DNA of 64,000 bases. Origin: Cytophaga hutchinsonii ATCC 33406 (GTDB taxonomy: Bacteria > Bacteroidota > Bacteroidia > Cytophagales > Cytophagaceae). The stretch is from positions 2,248,001 through 2,312,000 of the forward strand of contig NC_008255.1 of NCBI RefSeq assembly GCF_000014145.1, read 5' to 3'. Made by a program: the position numbers and the translations under genes. Under the pieces are notes generated by a model, which was not told the origin of the DNA, ran no database searches, and saw only the letters and a list, made by a program, of their open reading frames with translations. Below, piece after piece: positions 1-8,718 of the stretch (position 1 is the first letter of the stretch; each line of letters starts with the position of its first letter).

Positions 1-415
1 CTTCAGAGCAGATGATTTTACTGATTCCATACCAATCCGCAATACGTATAATGGTTCCCAGATTACCGGGGTCATTGATATTATCCAGGGCTATCACCCA
101 CTCACCTTTAATGGTTTCCGGCAATAACACTTCATTTACGGCACATACAGCGATAGCAGCATCGTTGCTTTGCAAAGAGCCTATTGAATCCAGCTCTGTA
201 TCACCCGCAAGCTCAATAATGCCTGAAAACGGTGCGAGTAGCTCTTTGTACTTGGCATGAAAATAAGAAGTCACTAATAGCTTTTGAATTTTAAAATCAG
301 ATGAAAGTACTTCTAATACAGACTTCTCGCCTTCAATAATAAATTGATTATAAAGTCTTCGAAATTTCTTATTTTGAAGAGATTTAGTGAATTTTACAGT
401 CTGTTTCGTTAACAT
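1..415 (-). CDS. TrmH/SpoU-family RNA methyltransferase (partial, 3' end outside window)
   Basis: The minus strand reads an open frame from an ATG at 415 to the window edge, about 138 residues. It starts MLTKQTVKFTKSLQ and has the N-terminal substrate-binding region typical of SpoU enzymes (FIIEGEKSVLEVL), then the first conserved SpoU motif LDNINDPGNLGTIIRIADW near residues 108-126. Enzymes of this family 2'-O-methylate rRNA or tRNA using S-adenosylmethionine; the exact target cannot be told. The SAM-binding knot at the C-terminus lies outside the window. Its start codon is only 11 bases from the start of the divergent TamL-like gene, so the promoters of the two genes must overlap the neighbouring coding sequences. 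Confidence 0.9.
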   Translation of the reverse strand, partial: MLTKQTVKFTKSLQNKKFRRLYNQFIIEGEKSVLEVLSSDFKIQKLLVTSYFHAKYKELLAPFSGIIELAGDTELDSIGSLQSNDAAIAVCAVNEVLLPETIKGEWVIALDNINDPGNLGTIIRIADWYGISKIICSE

Positions 416-426
416 CTAAATACGCA

Positions 427-2856
427 TTGAAGCTACTATATTACATTTTTACAGGCATACTCGCAATCCTTCTGCTTCAGGGTTGTAAACCTTCCATTAG
501 TTATTTTGCTACCGATCCCGATTACAAAGGTAAGTACATGTTGTACGTACAGCAAACCAAAGGTACCAAACATATAAATAATTCTGACATCAATGCACTT
601 TACAGACAAAAAGCGCAATACAAACTTTTTGGTATTACTCCTTACCTTACGATTCACTACATAGGGAAATCATTTTATGATACCACTTTCATCAAACAGG
701 AAATTCAGGCTACAAAAGTACGGTACGATAGAAAAATAACGAAGAAACCCCACAGTGAAAAACGTTATTTAGCCTTGGTTGCAAAACGTAAGAAAAAAAT
801 TGCGAAGCTGGAAAACAAACTGATTCATGGTAACTGGGTGATGGGGTCATTCGGCGAATATCCATCTATCCTTGATACCTCTGTTATTAAATATACCAAC
901 GCACAGATCTCAAATTATTTATCAAGTAATGGATATTTTAATAATCAGGTAAAATATAATATTGATACGCTTGGAAGAAAAGCATTTGTAACCTATAAAG
1001 TCAATCAGGGCAATCAATACAAATACAGCATTCTTGATTATGATATTGAAGATTCAGTAATATTGGATATTGTAAAAAATACGAAAGGCACTAAAATATA
1101 TTTAGGAGATGCATACAATCAAAGTAAAATTGATTTAGAACGCGATCGTTTATACAAGCTGTTAAAAAACAGAGGCTACTATGAATTTTCTAAAGCATAC
1201 ATAAATTTTGTTGTTGATTCAACCGTCGGAAATAATGGAATCAAACTGACGCTGGAAATTGACCAGCCTATAGACAATACGGTACATACGCGTTATAAAT
1301 TAAACAACATCATCTACATTCCTGTAACAGGAAATACAGACAGCGTTAGTACATACACAGATACACTGGAATATCATTCGTTAAAATTCTGCCGAAATAA
1401 AACACCTTACAACTATAAGATTTTAGACGGAAAAATTTTCACACGTCACAACAGTTACTTCAAACAGGATTCGTTGATCAAAACACAGCAGCAGCTCGGC
1501 TCCATGGATATGTACCGTTTTGTGAATGTAAATATTATCAAAAGGGATTCCTCTACGTTAGACATGCTGATCTACACCAACCGGCTTCAAAAATTTTCTA
1601 TCTCGCAGGAATATGGATTAAATGTTGTGCAAGGCGTAATACCGGGTCCGTTCTTTAATGTAAATTTCAGAAATAGAAATATATTCGGGAACTATGAAAT
1701 ACTGGATTTCAATGTGCGCTACGCCATTGAAGGACAAGCTTCGGTACTCGACAATCAAAACAAATTACAAACCATTGAATGGGGCATCAGTACCAGTTTA
1801 ACATTCCCGCAATTATTATCCCCTACCCGCATACGGTTTAAGGCCGCAAAGTTCAATGCAAAAACCCGTGTTACGTTTGGTTACAATTCTACACAGCGAC
1901 CCGAATACAACCGCTATGGCTTCAGGTCCCAGTTCATTTATTTATGGGAAACAAGTCCGTATTCACAATTCTCCTTTACACCTGTTGATATTAACATCAT
2001 AAACTCAACCATCAACATGGTAGAGTTTTCTGAATACCTGAACAACTTACGTGTAAACGGAAACAACTTGTATGTAAGTTTCCTGCCTTCGATTGTAACC
2101 AACATGAATTTAACGTATACGTTCAGTAATAATATCTTTGGAAAAAAAACACCGTCCTTTTATTTCAGGCCATCGTTTGAACTCGGCGGACTTATTCCCA
2201 ATATGATCAACAGAAATATTACACACGAAGATAATAACAGACTCTTTGGGCTTCAGTACTATCAATACTATAAACTACAGGCGGATTTCAGATACTACAG
2301 GCCTATCAAAGAAAAGACAGTTCTTGCCGTTCGTCTGAATGTTGGCTTATCTAAACCTTTTGGAACATCCGGTCAGAAACATGGTAACAATATTTTACCC
2401 TACGAAAAATATTTCTTTACCGGAGGCTCCAATTCTATCCGTGCATGGCGCTACAGACGTTTAGGACCGGGCTCTTATGCAAACCCGGATGAAACAAAAC
2501 AATATACCAATGAAGAACCGGGTAATATTGTTATTGAAACGAATTTCGAATTCAGAAGAAAATTATACAGCTTTATTGAAGGTGCTTATTTTATTGATGC
2601 CGGTAACGTATGGTTGCTGCAGGAAGATAAAACAAGACCCGGAGGAGAATTCAAATATTTCAAATCGGTTCCTGAGATTGCCATCGGTACCGGTGCGGGT
2701 CTTCGTTTAAATTTCACTTTCATCATCGTGCGTCTGGATGTTGCATTCAAGGCCTGGGATCCGGCCAATGCACTCGAAGACCGGTATGTACTATTCAAAT
2801 TTGAAGATAAAAATAACAGGCCGGTCTATAACTTCAGTTTAGGTTATCCTTTCTAA
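427..2856 (+). CDS. tamL: TamL-like lipoprotein of the Omp85/BamA superfamily
   Basis: An 809-residue outer-membrane beta-barrel protein with a lipoprotein signal: hydrophobic residues 5-18 followed by LLQGC with the lipidated Cys at 20. Residues from about 150 to 390 look like POTRA modules, and the C-terminal half is barrel-like, with a surface-antigen region around GGSNSIRAWRYRRLGPGS and a final Phe (SLGYPF) as in barrel signals. Bacteroidota carry such lipid-anchored TamA homologues (TamL), which work with TamB in outer-membrane assembly; a tamB gene lies at 35658. The start must be TTG at 427: stops precede it at 385 and 388, and the next in-frame ATG would remove the signal peptide. hemF follows after 6 bases, suggesting cotranscription. 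Confidence 0.85.
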   Translation: MKLLYYIFTGILAILLLQGCKPSISYFATDPDYKGKYMLYVQQTKGTKHINNSDINALYRQKAQYKLFGITPYLTIHYIGKSFYDTTFIKQEIQATKVRYDRKITKKPHSEKRYLALVAKRKKKIAKLENKLIHGNWVMGSFGEYPSILDTSVIKYTNAQISNYLSSNGYFNNQVKYNIDTLGRKAFVTYKVNQGNQYKYSILDYDIEDSVILDIVKNTKGTKIYLGDAYNQSKIDLERDRLYKLLKNRGYYEFSKAYINFVVDSTVGNNGIKLTLEIDQPIDNTVHTRYKLNNIIYIPVTGNTDSVSTYTDTLEYHSLKFCRNKTPYNYKILDGKIFTRHNSYFKQDSLIKTQQQLGSMDMYRFVNVNIIKRDSSTLDMLIYTNRLQKFSISQEYGLNVVQGVIPGPFFNVNFRNRNIFGNYEILDFNVRYAIEGQASVLDNQNKLQTIEWGISTSLTFPQLLSPTRIRFKAAKFNAKTRVTFGYNSTQRPEYNRYGFRSQFIYLWETSPYSQFSFTPVDINIINSTINMVEFSEYLNNLRVNGNNLYVSFLPSIVTNMNLTYTFSNNIFGKKTPSFYFRPSFELGGLIPNMINRNITHEDNNRLFGLQYYQYYKLQADFRYYRPIKEKTVLAVRLNVGLSKPFGTSGQKHGNNILPYEKYFFTGGSNSIRAWRYRRLGPGSYANPDETKQYTNEEPGNIVIETNFEFRRKLYSFIEGAYFIDAGNVWLLQEDKTRPGGEFKYFKSVPEIAIGTGAGLRLNFTFIIVRLDVAFKAWDPANALEDRYVLFKFEDKNNRPVYNFSLGYPF

Positions 2857-2862
2857 TACCTC

Positions 2863-3762
2863 ATGCTTACAAAAGAACACATCGAAAACGAATTTCAGAA
2901 AATTCAGCAGCACATTTGCCGCGCGCTTGAAACAGCTGACGGCAAGGCGACATTTAAAACAGATGAATGGACACGGCCGGAAGGCGGCGGCGGAAAAAGT
3001 AAAATCATTACAGATGGAAACACTCTTGAAAAAGGCGGTGTAAACTTTTCTGCCGTACATGGCGAAACACCGGATAATATATTACATGCGCTGAAGCTTT
3101 CTAAAGCAGAATTCTATGCAACGGGCGTATCTATTGTAATGCATACAACAAATCCATGGGTACCCATTATTCACATGAACATCCGTTACTTTGAAATGAG
3201 TAACGGTATCTGGTGGTTTGGCGGGGGTATTGATCTCACGCCCCATTATGTGATAAAGGAAGAAGCGGTTGCTTTTCATCAGTCACTGAAAGATTTGTGT
3301 GATCAGTTTCATGAAAGTTTTTATACGACATTCAAAGAGTGGGCCGATAACTATTTTTACATTAAACACCGCGGGGAATCAAGAGGTGTCGGTGGGATTT
3401 TCTTTGACCGGCAGGGAAACGATGCACCGGTTAGCAAAGAATCATTATTTGAATTTGTTTGTGCGCTCGGGTATTTATTTCCAAAGATCTATACAAAACT
3501 GATTGCAGACAACAACTCCAAAACCTTCACAGAAGCAGAACGTAACTGGCAGAAGCTGCGCAGAGGCAGATACGTAGAGTTTAACCTGGTGTATGATAAA
3601 GGAACGAAATTCGGACTGGATACCAACGGCCGGATTGAATCAATCTTAATGAGCCTGCCACCTGAAGCAAACTGGACATACGACTTTCAGCCTGCAGCCG
3701 GAAGCAAAGAAGCACAGACAATTGAATGGCTTAAAGCTCAACCTAACTGGCTTGCACTGTAA
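2863..3762 (+). CDS. hemF: Oxygen-dependent coproporphyrinogen III oxidase
   Basis: HemF catalyses oxidative decarboxylation of coproporphyrinogen III to protoporphyrinogen IX in haem synthesis, in the cytoplasm and using O2. The 299-residue length is normal. The diagnostic segment WWFGGGIDLTPHY lies at residues 117-129 and RGESRGVGGIFFD at about 170-182; the C-terminal RRGRYVEFNLVYDKGTKFG block is also present. The ATG at 2863 sits 6 bases after the TamL-like gene, and the stop overlaps the next start (TAATG), so tamL, hemF and the PAP2 gene probably form one transcript. Use of an oxygen-dependent enzyme fits aerobic growth. Confidence 0.97.
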   Translation: MLTKEHIENEFQKIQQHICRALETADGKATFKTDEWTRPEGGGGKSKIITDGNTLEKGGVNFSAVHGETPDNILHALKLSKAEFYATGVSIVMHTTNPWVPIIHMNIRYFEMSNGIWWFGGGIDLTPHYVIKEEAVAFHQSLKDLCDQFHESFYTTFKEWADNYFYIKHRGESRGVGGIFFDRQGNDAPVSKESLFEFVCALGYLFPKIYTKLIADNNSKTFTEAERNWQKLRRGRYVEFNLVYDKGTKFGLDTNGRIESILMSLPPEANWTYDFQPAAGSKEAQTIEWLKAQPNWLAL

Positions 3763-4352
3763 TGTTAGAAGGATTACAACAGATCGATGTAGAAGTTCTG
3801 GTATGGATTAACCATACCTTTAAAAGTGATTGGATGGATGCTGTGATGCTTTTCTGCAGCCATAAATTCACCTGGATTCCCTGGTATGCCCTGCTCCTGT
3901 TTCTGTTATGCAAATCAAATCCGAAACATATCTGGATCAATTTAATTTTAATTGCGGCCTGTATAGCCCTTGCAGATCAACTTGCATCTGGTTTATTAAA
4001 GCCGGTGGTAGCACGTTTACGCCCCTGTAACAACCCGGAAGTCAGCATACAGCTTTTACTGATTAAAGATGTATGCGGCGGTTCGTATGGTTTCGTATCT
4101 TCACACGCGGCAAATGTATTTGCACTTTTCTTTTTCTTTTTTTTGAAACATGTTTTCCAGTCTGCAAAACCACTGCTGTACGTTTTGTTTGTGTGGGCTG
4201 TCATTGTCTCTCTAAGCCGTGTATATCTTGGCGTACATTATCCGGGTGATGTCTTCTGCGGTGCGCTGGTTGGCATCTTTGCCACAACTGTTATTGTATG
4301 GCTTGAAGGAGTTATTGAGCGCAGGTATTTCCCCCCCCAAAAAACGCATTGA
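3762..4352 (+). CDS. PAP2-superfamily membrane phosphatase
   Basis: A 196-residue integral membrane protein with the three PAP2 phosphatase motifs: K80-x6-R87P, SSH at 113-115 (usually PSGH) and S152R-x5-H159-x3-D163. Members dephosphorylate lipid phosphates such as undecaprenyl pyrophosphate or phosphatidic/phosphatidylglycerol phosphate; the substrate cannot be assigned here. About five hydrophobic helices surround the motifs. The start overlaps the hemF stop by one base (TAATG), implying translational coupling. The last codons contain a run of eight C followed by six A (4331-4344), so slippage would change only the C-terminal tail; a T-rich run also encodes FALFFFFFLK. Confidence 0.9.
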   Translation: MLEGLQQIDVEVLVWINHTFKSDWMDAVMLFCSHKFTWIPWYALLLFLLCKSNPKHIWINLILIAACIALADQLASGLLKPVVARLRPCNNPEVSIQLLLIKDVCGGSYGFVSSHAANVFALFFFFFLKHVFQSAKPLLYVLFVWAVIVSLSRVYLGVHYPGDVFCGALVGIFATTVIVWLEGVIERRYFPPQKTH

Positions 4353-4433
4353 TTTTTAATTGAATGATTCTTTGAGTTCAAATTTTAATCATACCCCTTA
4401 TTTTATATGTTACATTTTAACAACTTACCTCTT

Positions 4434-5048
4434 ATGAAAAAAACTCATTCAGTAATTGCAACAATTTTATGTTCGGTGTTTTTGTTGTCTTGCGGAGTAT
4501 CTCCTAAAGGAGCTGAAACGCCAAAAGAATTAATTATTGCTGCAAAAGATGCCGGCTCAGACACCAAAGTATTAAAGTCCTGTTACTATTGGTCTACAGC
4601 GGAAGAAGAAGCAAACATTGATGCCATGTTAAGCCTGAAAGCCCTGAAACCGGAGGTAGATTCGTTTCTTGAAGACGGTAAAAAGAAATTCGGTGAAAAA
4701 TTTTCTACGGCTTTTGGCATGGGAACATTTGTATTAGCTATGGCTACTTACCCAACACCTTATGATAAAATGGCAGATGGTGAATATGTTGAAACAGGTG
4801 ATACAGCATTTGTAACAGCAAAGATTGTAGAAGGTAATTCAACATCTACCACAAAAGCCGAGATGATCAAAAAAGATGCTAAATGGTATTTCCCGGCACC
4901 TTCAGCGCGTGGTACAAAAACACCTGTAGAAATTGCAGCATTGATGAAAGGATTTTTTGAAGCGTCTAAAAAGGCATTAAACGAATCTGATACAGCTGAA
5001 AAATTCGGAGAAGCTGTTAATACGTACATGACTACAAAAATGAACTAA
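4434..5048 (+). CDS. Hypothetical lipoprotein
   Basis: A 204-residue exported lipoprotein. I chose the ATG at 4434 because it gives a classic signal (MKKTHSVIATILCSVFLLSC with Cys20); an upstream ATG at 4407 would only add nine residues before it. The mature part is mixed charged and alpha-helical looking, with no domain I recognise; its layout (short lipoprotein, repeated Ala/Lys stretches, a predicted cystatin-like sheet region around residues 110-160) resembles DUF4878-type lipoproteins, but that is only an impression. It is monocistronic, with 80 bases from the PAP2 stop and a convergent gene downstream. Confidence 0.75.
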   Translation: MKKTHSVIATILCSVFLLSCGVSPKGAETPKELIIAAKDAGSDTKVLKSCYYWSTAEEEANIDAMLSLKALKPEVDSFLEDGKKKFGEKFSTAFGMGTFVLAMATYPTPYDKMADGEYVETGDTAFVTAKIVEGNSTSTTKAEMIKKDAKWYFPAPSARGTKTPVEIAALMKGFFEASKKALNESDTAEKFGEAVNTYMTTKMN

Positions 5049-5150
5049 TCATTTAAGTATATCTGCGGCATAATCAATCATAACAACTGATTATGCTGCA
5101 GATATTTTTAAATTATTTTACTGTCTGTTCGAACAGATTGCATTGGCATC

Positions 5151-5537
5151 TTATTTCGCCTGCGAATCCACCTGAAAAATTCCAAACGTATTATTATCCG
5201 GATCTAAAAAATATCCCTGCCAGCATCTGCCCGGTATTGCAAATTTAGGCAGCGCTACCTGTCCGCCGCTGGATAAAATCACTTCCGCTGTACGGTCAAA
5301 ATCTTCTACCTGCATGGAACAGGTAAAGGCATTTGTACCGGTACCCGTAAGCGGTAAAGCTGCCGTACGTTTTAGCAGCCCACCATAAATGCTTTCAGTA
5401 TCTATCCGGTAATATTCAATCGGAACAAATTCTTCTTTTGTAAATTTCCAGCCAAAGACCGTTTTATAAAACTGAATATCTCTTGCCGGATCAGAAGATT
5501 GAATTTCAAAAAAACCGATTGTGTTCATCTTATCCAT
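5151..5537 (-). CDS. VOC-superfamily (glyoxalase/bleomycin-resistance-like) protein
   Basis: A small cytoplasmic protein of about 128 residues with a single VOC fold: the opening beta strand IGFFEIQSSDPARDIQFYK, the central FGWKFTKEE, and the closing DPDNNTFGIFQVD typical of the last strand of glyoxalase-like domains. Such proteins bind a metal and act on small ligands, but the ligand here is unknown. ATG at 5537 or 5528 are both possible; the longer frame would need a TTG at 5555. It lies directly after a 60-residue gene and an exported protein, all on the minus strand, probably as one operon. Confidence 0.85.
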   Translation of the reverse strand: MDKMNTIGFFEIQSSDPARDIQFYKTVFGWKFTKEEFVPIEYYRIDTESIYGGLLKRTAALPLTGTGTNAFTCSMQVEDFDRTAEVILSSGGQVALPKFAIPGRCWQGYFLDPDNNTFGIFQVDSQAK

Positions 5538-5555
5538 TTTTATTTTGATTAACAA

Positions 5556-5738
5556 TTATAACAAATCAACAAACTCTTTTGAAAATGTATTAATTTTTTC
5601 ATCGTAATTTTTATCTGAATAATAAATAGCATTGATCTTCGTCATCACATTTTCCAGATCGCAACGCTTAGTCATCCAGGTGATTTTCTGCATTACCTCC
5701 CGCTCATTTCCCAAGAACTGACCATCTGCTTTTTTCAA
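5556..5738 (-). CDS. Small hypothetical protein, 60 residues
   Basis: A short frame overlapping the end of the upstream exported-protein gene by four bases (ATGA) and ending 18 bases before the VOC gene's ATG. The overlap with its neighbours is what supports it; the protein itself is hydrophilic and helical (QKITWMTKRCDLENVMTKIN) with no motif I know. It may be a cytoplasmic partner of the VOC protein or simply a short conserved hypothetical. Confidence 0.5.
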   Translation of the reverse strand: MKKADGQFLGNEREVMQKITWMTKRCDLENVMTKINAIYYSDKNYDEKINTFSKEFVDLL

Positions 5739-6472
5739 AAATGATCCGTTAAAAACTGTAACAGCTCTGTATCGTTTTTCTTTTCTACCAGATCAATCAG
5801 TTCCATATCTGCATACGAAAAAGATTTAATTTCAAATGCGGCTTTGCGTAAGGCTGTATGCTGCTCGCCTGACAATGCATCTATGGAGATCAGTGTATCT
5901 TTTCCCCGGTCATAATACGATAGAAACCCGGTTCCGCGAGACAATTCATACACGCCTTCCCATCGGGTGTCGCGATCGATAGCACAACACACCAGCCAGT
6001 CGATTATTTTTTTATTCTTTTCTGCTGAATCGTTTATTGTATGAATCTGCTGCATCTCTTTGATACGTAACTTGTAAGCAGTTAATGCCTCCAGAGTCAA
6101 TTCTTTTGAACCATAGGACAGTGCATGTGTCTGATACGCATTTTTGCCTTTACCCCTATCAAGAAATGCTAAAACCCTTGTGCCTTTTTCATACACAGCA
6201 GGCATAGGGCATGTCATGGCTCTGCTAAAATACACATCAATGGTATCGTTTAATTTGTCTCCCTGATACAATTCCTCTACAGCAAGAATTGCTTTATGAT
6301 CCGTAAAGGAATTTTGATTTGTTACAGCATAAACATCAATTACACGTGCATAAATGATGTATTGAGATTCTATAATGAGTTTTCGTAACGGCCGCGGCGT
6401 AATCGGGTACGCATACAACGCTTGTATACCCGTCAGAAGAAAAATAACAATCACTATTTTTTTCATATTCAT
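5735..6472 (-). CDS. Hypothetical exported protein
   Basis: About 245 residues starting MNMKKIVIVIFLLTGIQALYA, a clear Sec signal peptide with AxA-type cleavage before YPITPRP. An ATG at 6508 exists upstream but would put 12 residues before the signal. The mature protein has a pattern seen in exported proteins with an OB/TIMP-like first half (YIIYARVIDVY, then EELYQGDKLNDTIDVYF, then CPMPAVYEKGTRVLAFLDRG), followed by a helical tail. No enzymatic motif is visible. It heads the three-gene minus-strand group with the 60-residue protein and the VOC protein. Confidence 0.7.
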   Translation of the reverse strand: MNMKKIVIVIFLLTGIQALYAYPITPRPLRKLIIESQYIIYARVIDVYAVTNQNSFTDHKAILAVEELYQGDKLNDTIDVYFSRAMTCPMPAVYEKGTRVLAFLDRGKGKNAYQTHALSYGSKELTLEALTAYKLRIKEMQQIHTINDSAEKNKKIIDWLVCCAIDRDTRWEGVYELSRGTGFLSYYDRGKDTLISIDALSGEQHTALRKAAFEIKSFSYADMELIDLVEKKNDTELLQFLTDHF

Positions 6473-6611
6473 TTTGTATAAAATCAAATAATGATTTAAC
6501 GAACGCATGTCATACTATTTCCGTGCCTCTCCTAAATATAAAAAAAGAATGTCCGTATTTCAATACGTATACTGAATTACGTATACTCTTACAGTTGTGG
6601 GTTGATTAGCA

Positions 6612-7775
6612 TTAATCTATACCTCTTTCAAACATTGCCAGCAGGTTTTGAAGTGCAGTTTCCGAATGCAGCGAAGCAGTTTGTTCCATTGTCAACGTTC
6701 CGATTTCTGCAAAACGTGCATTCATTTGCCTTTCATAAGCTGCAATTGATAACTGTGCTGTTGGCAGCGACGGATCATACAAGCATCTGCTCAGCTCAAG
6801 CGCATCCAGCATAGCCATATTAACGCCTTCACCAGCATATGGCGGCATTACATGCGCGGCATCTCCCAGCATGGTTAAATCAGGCAGTGCCTCCCATGAT
6901 TGATCTAATAGCATGCAGTATTGCGGGCGCACAACAAAATCCGGCTCAGCTTTATCAAACAAGTCAAACCACAGCGGATTCCAATCCGCAAAGGTCTCTT
7001 TAAACCAGGTCCGGACTTCTTCTGCATTTTTAAAATCAATGCCGGAATTGGCAACCCAGTTTTCCGGAGCATGTACACCGGCATAAAAAACAAGGCTGCC
7101 ATCCCCTTTTGAACTTACAATAAGTGTTTTAGAATCTGCCATCGCAAAAACCTTTCCACCGTTTACCAACTCATGTATAGCAGGTACTTGTTGTGCAGAA
7201 TCATATACGAAACCTTCAACAATGGTAATGCCGGAATAAAAAGGTTTTAACGGTGTTATATGTGCACGTATTTTTGAATTCGCCCCATCAGCAGCAATTA
7301 CAATATCTGCAGCAGCTGACATACCACTATAAAAATTCAACCGCCAGCCTTCACCTGCTTTTTCTATGCTACGCAGATGGCTGTCCCATACAACCGTATT
7401 CGGCAGCAGAGATTCAAGCAGAATTTTCCGTAACGGACCGCGGTCTATTTCCGGCCGCTGTAACGTATCTGCATCTCCGGCAAATGCCTCGTCAAAGAAG
7501 ATCGTTGCATGTTTATCAACGATACGCAAAGCATCTGCACCCGGCCGGTAATTAGCTCTGAAAGCATCCATTAATCCGGCTTCTTCTAATGCTGCCAGCC
7601 CTGATTCTTCATGCAGATCAAGCGTTGCACCCTGTACACGGGCATCTTTATTCAGATCACGTTCATATACGTGTACGTCTGCACCTTTTTTCTGTAATAA
7701 ACGTGCAAGCGTTAATCCGCCGGGGCCGCCACCTACAATGGCTATTTTTTTAGTATTGATTGCTGATTGTTCCAT
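6612..7775 (-). CDS. TetX-like FAD-dependent monooxygenase
   Basis: A 387-residue flavoprotein monooxygenase. The FAD dinucleotide motif GGGPGG is at 15-20, the RPEIDRGPLRKILLESL helix at 108-123 and the second FAD motif GDAAHVMPPYAGEGVNM at 304-320. The whole protein aligns by eye with TetX, the Bacteroides tetracycline hydroxylase, including the motifs between domains. The residues that contact tetracycline in TetX (Gln192, Arg213, His234, Gly236; numbering from memory) correspond here to Glu187, Lys208, Val229 and Tyr231, so another substrate is more likely. An AraC-type regulator gene lies 65 bases upstream in the same direction and may control it. Confidence 0.9.
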   Translation of the reverse strand: MEQSAINTKKIAIVGGGPGGLTLARLLQKKGADVHVYERDLNKDARVQGATLDLHEESGLAALEEAGLMDAFRANYRPGADALRIVDKHATIFFDEAFAGDADTLQRPEIDRGPLRKILLESLLPNTVVWDSHLRSIEKAGEGWRLNFYSGMSAAADIVIAADGANSKIRAHITPLKPFYSGITIVEGFVYDSAQQVPAIHELVNGGKVFAMADSKTLIVSSKGDGSLVFYAGVHAPENWVANSGIDFKNAEEVRTWFKETFADWNPLWFDLFDKAEPDFVVRPQYCMLLDQSWEALPDLTMLGDAAHVMPPYAGEGVNMAMLDALELSRCLYDPSLPTAQLSIAAYERQMNARFAEIGTLTMEQTASLHSETALQNLLAMFERGID

Positions 7776-7840
7776 TTCTGTAACTGTTTATGTTCATATG
7801 ACGCATTCAAAATTCAGTCTTCTGAATGAGTACATCAAAA

Positions 7841-8599
7841 CTACTTCTTCTTCAGAATGGAAAATTGTATAAATCGGTCATTTTTATTCCGGCTCAATTC
7901 TTTGGGAACAACACCGGCAAATTTCTTTACTTCGCGGATAAAATGTGCCTGATCGGTATACTGCTGTTCCGGAAAAAGTTTGCCTGCTTGGATCTGTGAA
8001 AAAGATGCACGGAACCGTAAGATAGTTAAATAGTTTTTCAGTGAAATTCCGACCCAGTGCTGAAAATACCGGTTGATCTGCCTGCTGCTCCAGCCACAGC
8101 TATCAGCAGCATGGTGTATGGTAACCGTACCTTTGGAATCATAGATACACTTAGACAGTTTTGTCTTTCTGGGATCAATGTTTTTTTGTAAACACGTTTT
8201 TAATTTCAACGAAATTTTTTCTTTGAACGATTCCAGATCACTCAGGTCTGCTTGTTGAATGTCTAAAAAATCATTAGGTAAATAATCTGTTGAATTGAGT
8301 AAACCGGCAAGCGGTGTGTGCAGGATATATTCCAATGCTAAAAATTTAAAACTGATTGCAAACATTACTGTTTGTGCAGCAAGTATGGCTTGAGTAGATT
8401 CTGTAGCAATACCGGACAATGTAACGTGAAAAGGTTCTGTTACCGAATAGCCAAAGAATACATCGAAGCTTCCGTCGGGCAATACAACAATTTCTTTGGC
8501 TTCATCCGAATGATTTTCTAAAACCCAAAAAGACTCTACAAAATCTGCCAGCGCTGGTTCAGGTAGTACATATGAATAGTTGAATGTAGAGGTTGACAT
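7841..8599 (-). CDS. AraC-family transcriptional regulator
   Basis: A 252-residue protein whose C-terminal third carries two helix-turn-helix segments typical of AraC/XylS regulators (IHHAADSCGWSSRQINRYFQ near residues 160-180, then VGISLKNYLTILRFR). The N-terminal region is a DUF6597-type sensing domain often seen in Bacteroidota members (YVLPEPALADFVESFWVLEN). It sits just upstream of the TetX-like monooxygenase gene on the same strand, so it probably regulates that gene, possibly with an aromatic or antibiotic-like ligand. ATG at 8599 is the only reasonable start. Confidence 0.88.
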   Translation of the reverse strand: MSTSTFNYSYVLPEPALADFVESFWVLENHSDEAKEIVVLPDGSFDVFFGYSVTEPFHVTLSGIATESTQAILAAQTVMFAISFKFLALEYILHTPLAGLLNSTDYLPNDFLDIQQADLSDLESFKEKISLKLKTCLQKNIDPRKTKLSKCIYDSKGTVTIHHAADSCGWSSRQINRYFQHWVGISLKNYLTILRFRASFSQIQAGKLFPEQQYTDQAHFIREVKKFAGVVPKELSRNKNDRFIQFSILKKK

Positions 8600-8678
8600 A
8601 CATATACTGTATTAAAAAATCCGACGTATTCACAGGTATCAATCAATACCATGAATATTTTTTTGATATCCACAACGA

Positions 8679-8718
8679 GTAAAACATTTCACTTCTTTTA
8701 AGAAGTGAAATGTTTTAC
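8679..8718. terminator. Perfect inverted repeat, likely ribE terminator
   Basis: Nineteen-base perfect arms (8679-8697 and 8700-8718) separated by two T. Internal A and T runs act as the U-tract in either direction. The ribE stop codon (8715-8717) lies inside the stem, so a ribosome finishing ribE would have to melt it. Confidence 0.75.

Noticed and set aside
12-260. Plus-strand 82-residue open frame at the window start
   Set aside because: It is the antisense shadow of the TrmH-type methyltransferase, whose minus-strand translation shows the SpoU motif.
6612-7775. Calling the flavin monooxygenase a tetracycline-resistance gene
   Set aside because: Positions matching the drug contacts of TetX differ, and there is no mobile context.
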